Part shown: positions 63,801 through 64,000 of the stretch, piece by piece
Numbering within the stretch: the stretch's first letter is position 1
Layout: every line of letters starts with the position of its first letter
From: Anaerolineae bacterium
GTDB taxonomy: Bacteria; Chloroflexota; Anaerolineae; 4572-78; J111
Length of the DNA: 64,000 nt
Reading direction: 5' to 3'
Assembly: GCA_023151115.1 (NCBI GenBank)
Contig: JAKLJP010000023.1
Coordinates: 1 to 64,000 of the forward strand
The notes under the pieces: model-generated
Database searches by the model: none
What the model was told of the DNA's origin: nothing
Seen by the model: the letters and a program-made list of their open reading frames with translations, nothing else
Program-made: the position numbers and the translations under genes

Positions 63801-63996
63801 TGATGATGGGTTGGGGGTTATCCAGAGTATAAATGGCGGCGGCAGTTGGGCCTACCTGCCCTTACCGGAGTCAAGAAATACCTATCACGTTCAAAATATC
63901 GCCCTTGATCCTACCAACCCCAACATCATTTACATCGCCGGTTTTGGCGGGGTCTATAAATTTGAAGTTGACAGGCAAATTTGGATCAAGCAATAG
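60853..63996 (+). CDS. Transmembrane P-loop ATPase with TPRs and external beta-propeller, paralogue B
   Basis: A 1047-residue paralogue of the preceding gene. NPYVVGPPVSGESLYGRQEV, Walker A GQRRVGKSS (47-55), Walker B LVIMMDEFDAL (Asp139-Glu140) and SGHPYFTQLLCYELFNRAKR correspond one to one. TPR-like repeats lie at about 390-590, a transmembrane helix at about 606-628 and a Thr/Pro stalk to about 730. The external part is different: a BNR/YCF48-type beta-propeller with repeated GNTVYAGG, SVDGGETW, SLDGGATW and DNQGSSW units. A cytosolic switch ATPase joined to an outside sensor suggests signalling; the ligand and output are unknown. The gene is complete, ending four bases before the window end. 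Confidence 0.85.
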   Translation: MSNELTSNPYVVGPPVSGESLYGRQEVFRFVQESLTGPTNRVIVLHGQRRVGKSSVLQELYLHRLPPEKYCAVRLDVQGQAHTPFDAAVYDLAVQIAEGVGLPEPTPADFEDNPAYFLRTFLPTALASLGQRRLVIMMDEFDALINDSDGAIPLDEASTGVRFLPLLQHILDNHAFEKMVFVLVIGRSLEKLPPSFNQLIRGARFNHIWLLSTDEAVALITKPIAGILTYESPAIERILRYTSGHPYFTQLLCYELFNRAKRQQRNIIEADDVEQIIDTALETGEPAFVWLWDALSIAERLLVSTIGSVTAEGGIARRDNIQAILNDNRIRLGSVDLVEATNHLVGENVLEFAEQDGVRFKVELVCRWVRQNHHLNLEKLKISEMSRTASQAYTKGRLAHEQGDLDAASEAYRLALRDNPNHFNAQLGLAQALRQQGKLEEAVKEFENAYWLNEDASREALVEARLSLAESLEEKAEIIEAAVHYRRIYKIAPQNRRLQEKLKVLFEKGRQARSKGFWLEAVELFERVLDIDPTYPDAGRNLVDTLQAQGRAAEKAADWFQAAQAFRRVTELDPQNEEAIQRRDAAEAKLRKSKTTPAKPPRPRNWATVGIIAVLALFTCWSAWFLADGNIFNPPPATTSVAMVDTPLPPPATPTPRPTQVPTLPPPPTATSSPTLPTAATLPESPTRPPATLTPTPTPTPTATATPTPTSTATHTATPTPTHTATPTPIPIPLPPGEALDIDLNPQNPAELWALLKNGSVYRTRDSGHIWVEVSLGLPAGGLSMLTFAPGQTEVIYIGATGKIIKSVDGGETWQAYPLPGGLVQVHDLAVTHSNPEIVYAATAGGMLISLDGGATWVSGKKTGGAALQTPLYAVAIEAGQDSPIYTAGEGDVIYRAGGPQHSWQVFQCSDCRQAIYALAVRGNTVYAGGALATLVRSDNQGSSWSKVNSGIPTALVPTLNISRIVPGPDDILYAGTGFKANNDDGLGVIQSINGGGSWAYLPLPESRNTYHVQNIALDPTNPNIIYIAGFGGVYKFEVDRQIWIKQ

Positions 63997-64000
63997 AGAG

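Overview
The window looks like a chromosomal segment of a Chloroflexota bacterium, probably Anaerolineae-like. This is inferred from overall style: many lipoproteins and membrane proteins with Pro/Thr-rich stalks, Flp-type pilins, Ala/Thr-rich serine/threonine kinase tails, Uma2 genes and very dense intergenic palindromes. There is no rRNA, tRNA or marker tree to confirm it. No CRISPR array, prophage or tRNA was seen.

Layout. 1-7470: glnS, a DsbA-like oxidoreductase, two near-identical Flp pilins, a YyaL-type thioredoxin-fold protein and a secreted sugar-dehydrogenase-like lipoprotein. 7491-12254: a sensor kinase with a degenerate receiver, then an operon of membrane nucleotide cyclase, OmpR/PhoB-type response regulator and histidine kinase. 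12540-21035: two blocks of surface and redox genes (coiled-coil anchors, Pro/Gly-rich proteins, a CxxCH haem-binding protein, ApbE, a ferric-reductase-like b-type membrane protein), separated by a phosphodiesterase gene broken by a small mobile element and by a decayed IS. 21266-35594: a Ser/Thr kinase, a heterodimeric ABC exporter, Uma2 genes, two solute-binding lipoproteins and a large hybrid kinase. 35673-42728: enoyl-CoA hydratase, a broken EamA transporter, an SMP-30 protein, hpt, a one-polypeptide restriction-modification enzyme and a dodecin remnant. 43336-57692: sucAB, a four-CBS protein, a nucleotidyltransferase, a DeoR regulator, a phosphoesterase, an amino-acid permease, a GcvT-type FAD oxidoreductase and a polytopic membrane protein. 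58224-63996: two tandem paralogous transmembrane P-loop ATPase/TPR proteins with different extracytoplasmic domains.

Three results stand out. (1) Small palindromic mobile elements are active here: six copies have exact flanking duplications. One lies in the signal peptide of a phosphodiesterase, and removing it with one duplication on paper restores a continuous 418-residue frame. Other palindromes sit in frame inside coding sequences. (2) Three promoters (before the cyclase-regulator-kinase operon, the coiled-coil block and the ApbE block) share three 11-bp direct repeats with a -10 box exactly 14 bp after the last repeat. This is a candidate regulon of the OmpR/PhoB-type regulator, linking the two redox/surface blocks. 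(3) The tandem ATPase/TPR/transmembrane proteins look like inside-out receptors of unknown function.

Several genes are broken or frameshifted at homopolymer runs (Uma2, transposase, phosphoesterase). These could be natural decay or sequence errors, and reads would decide.
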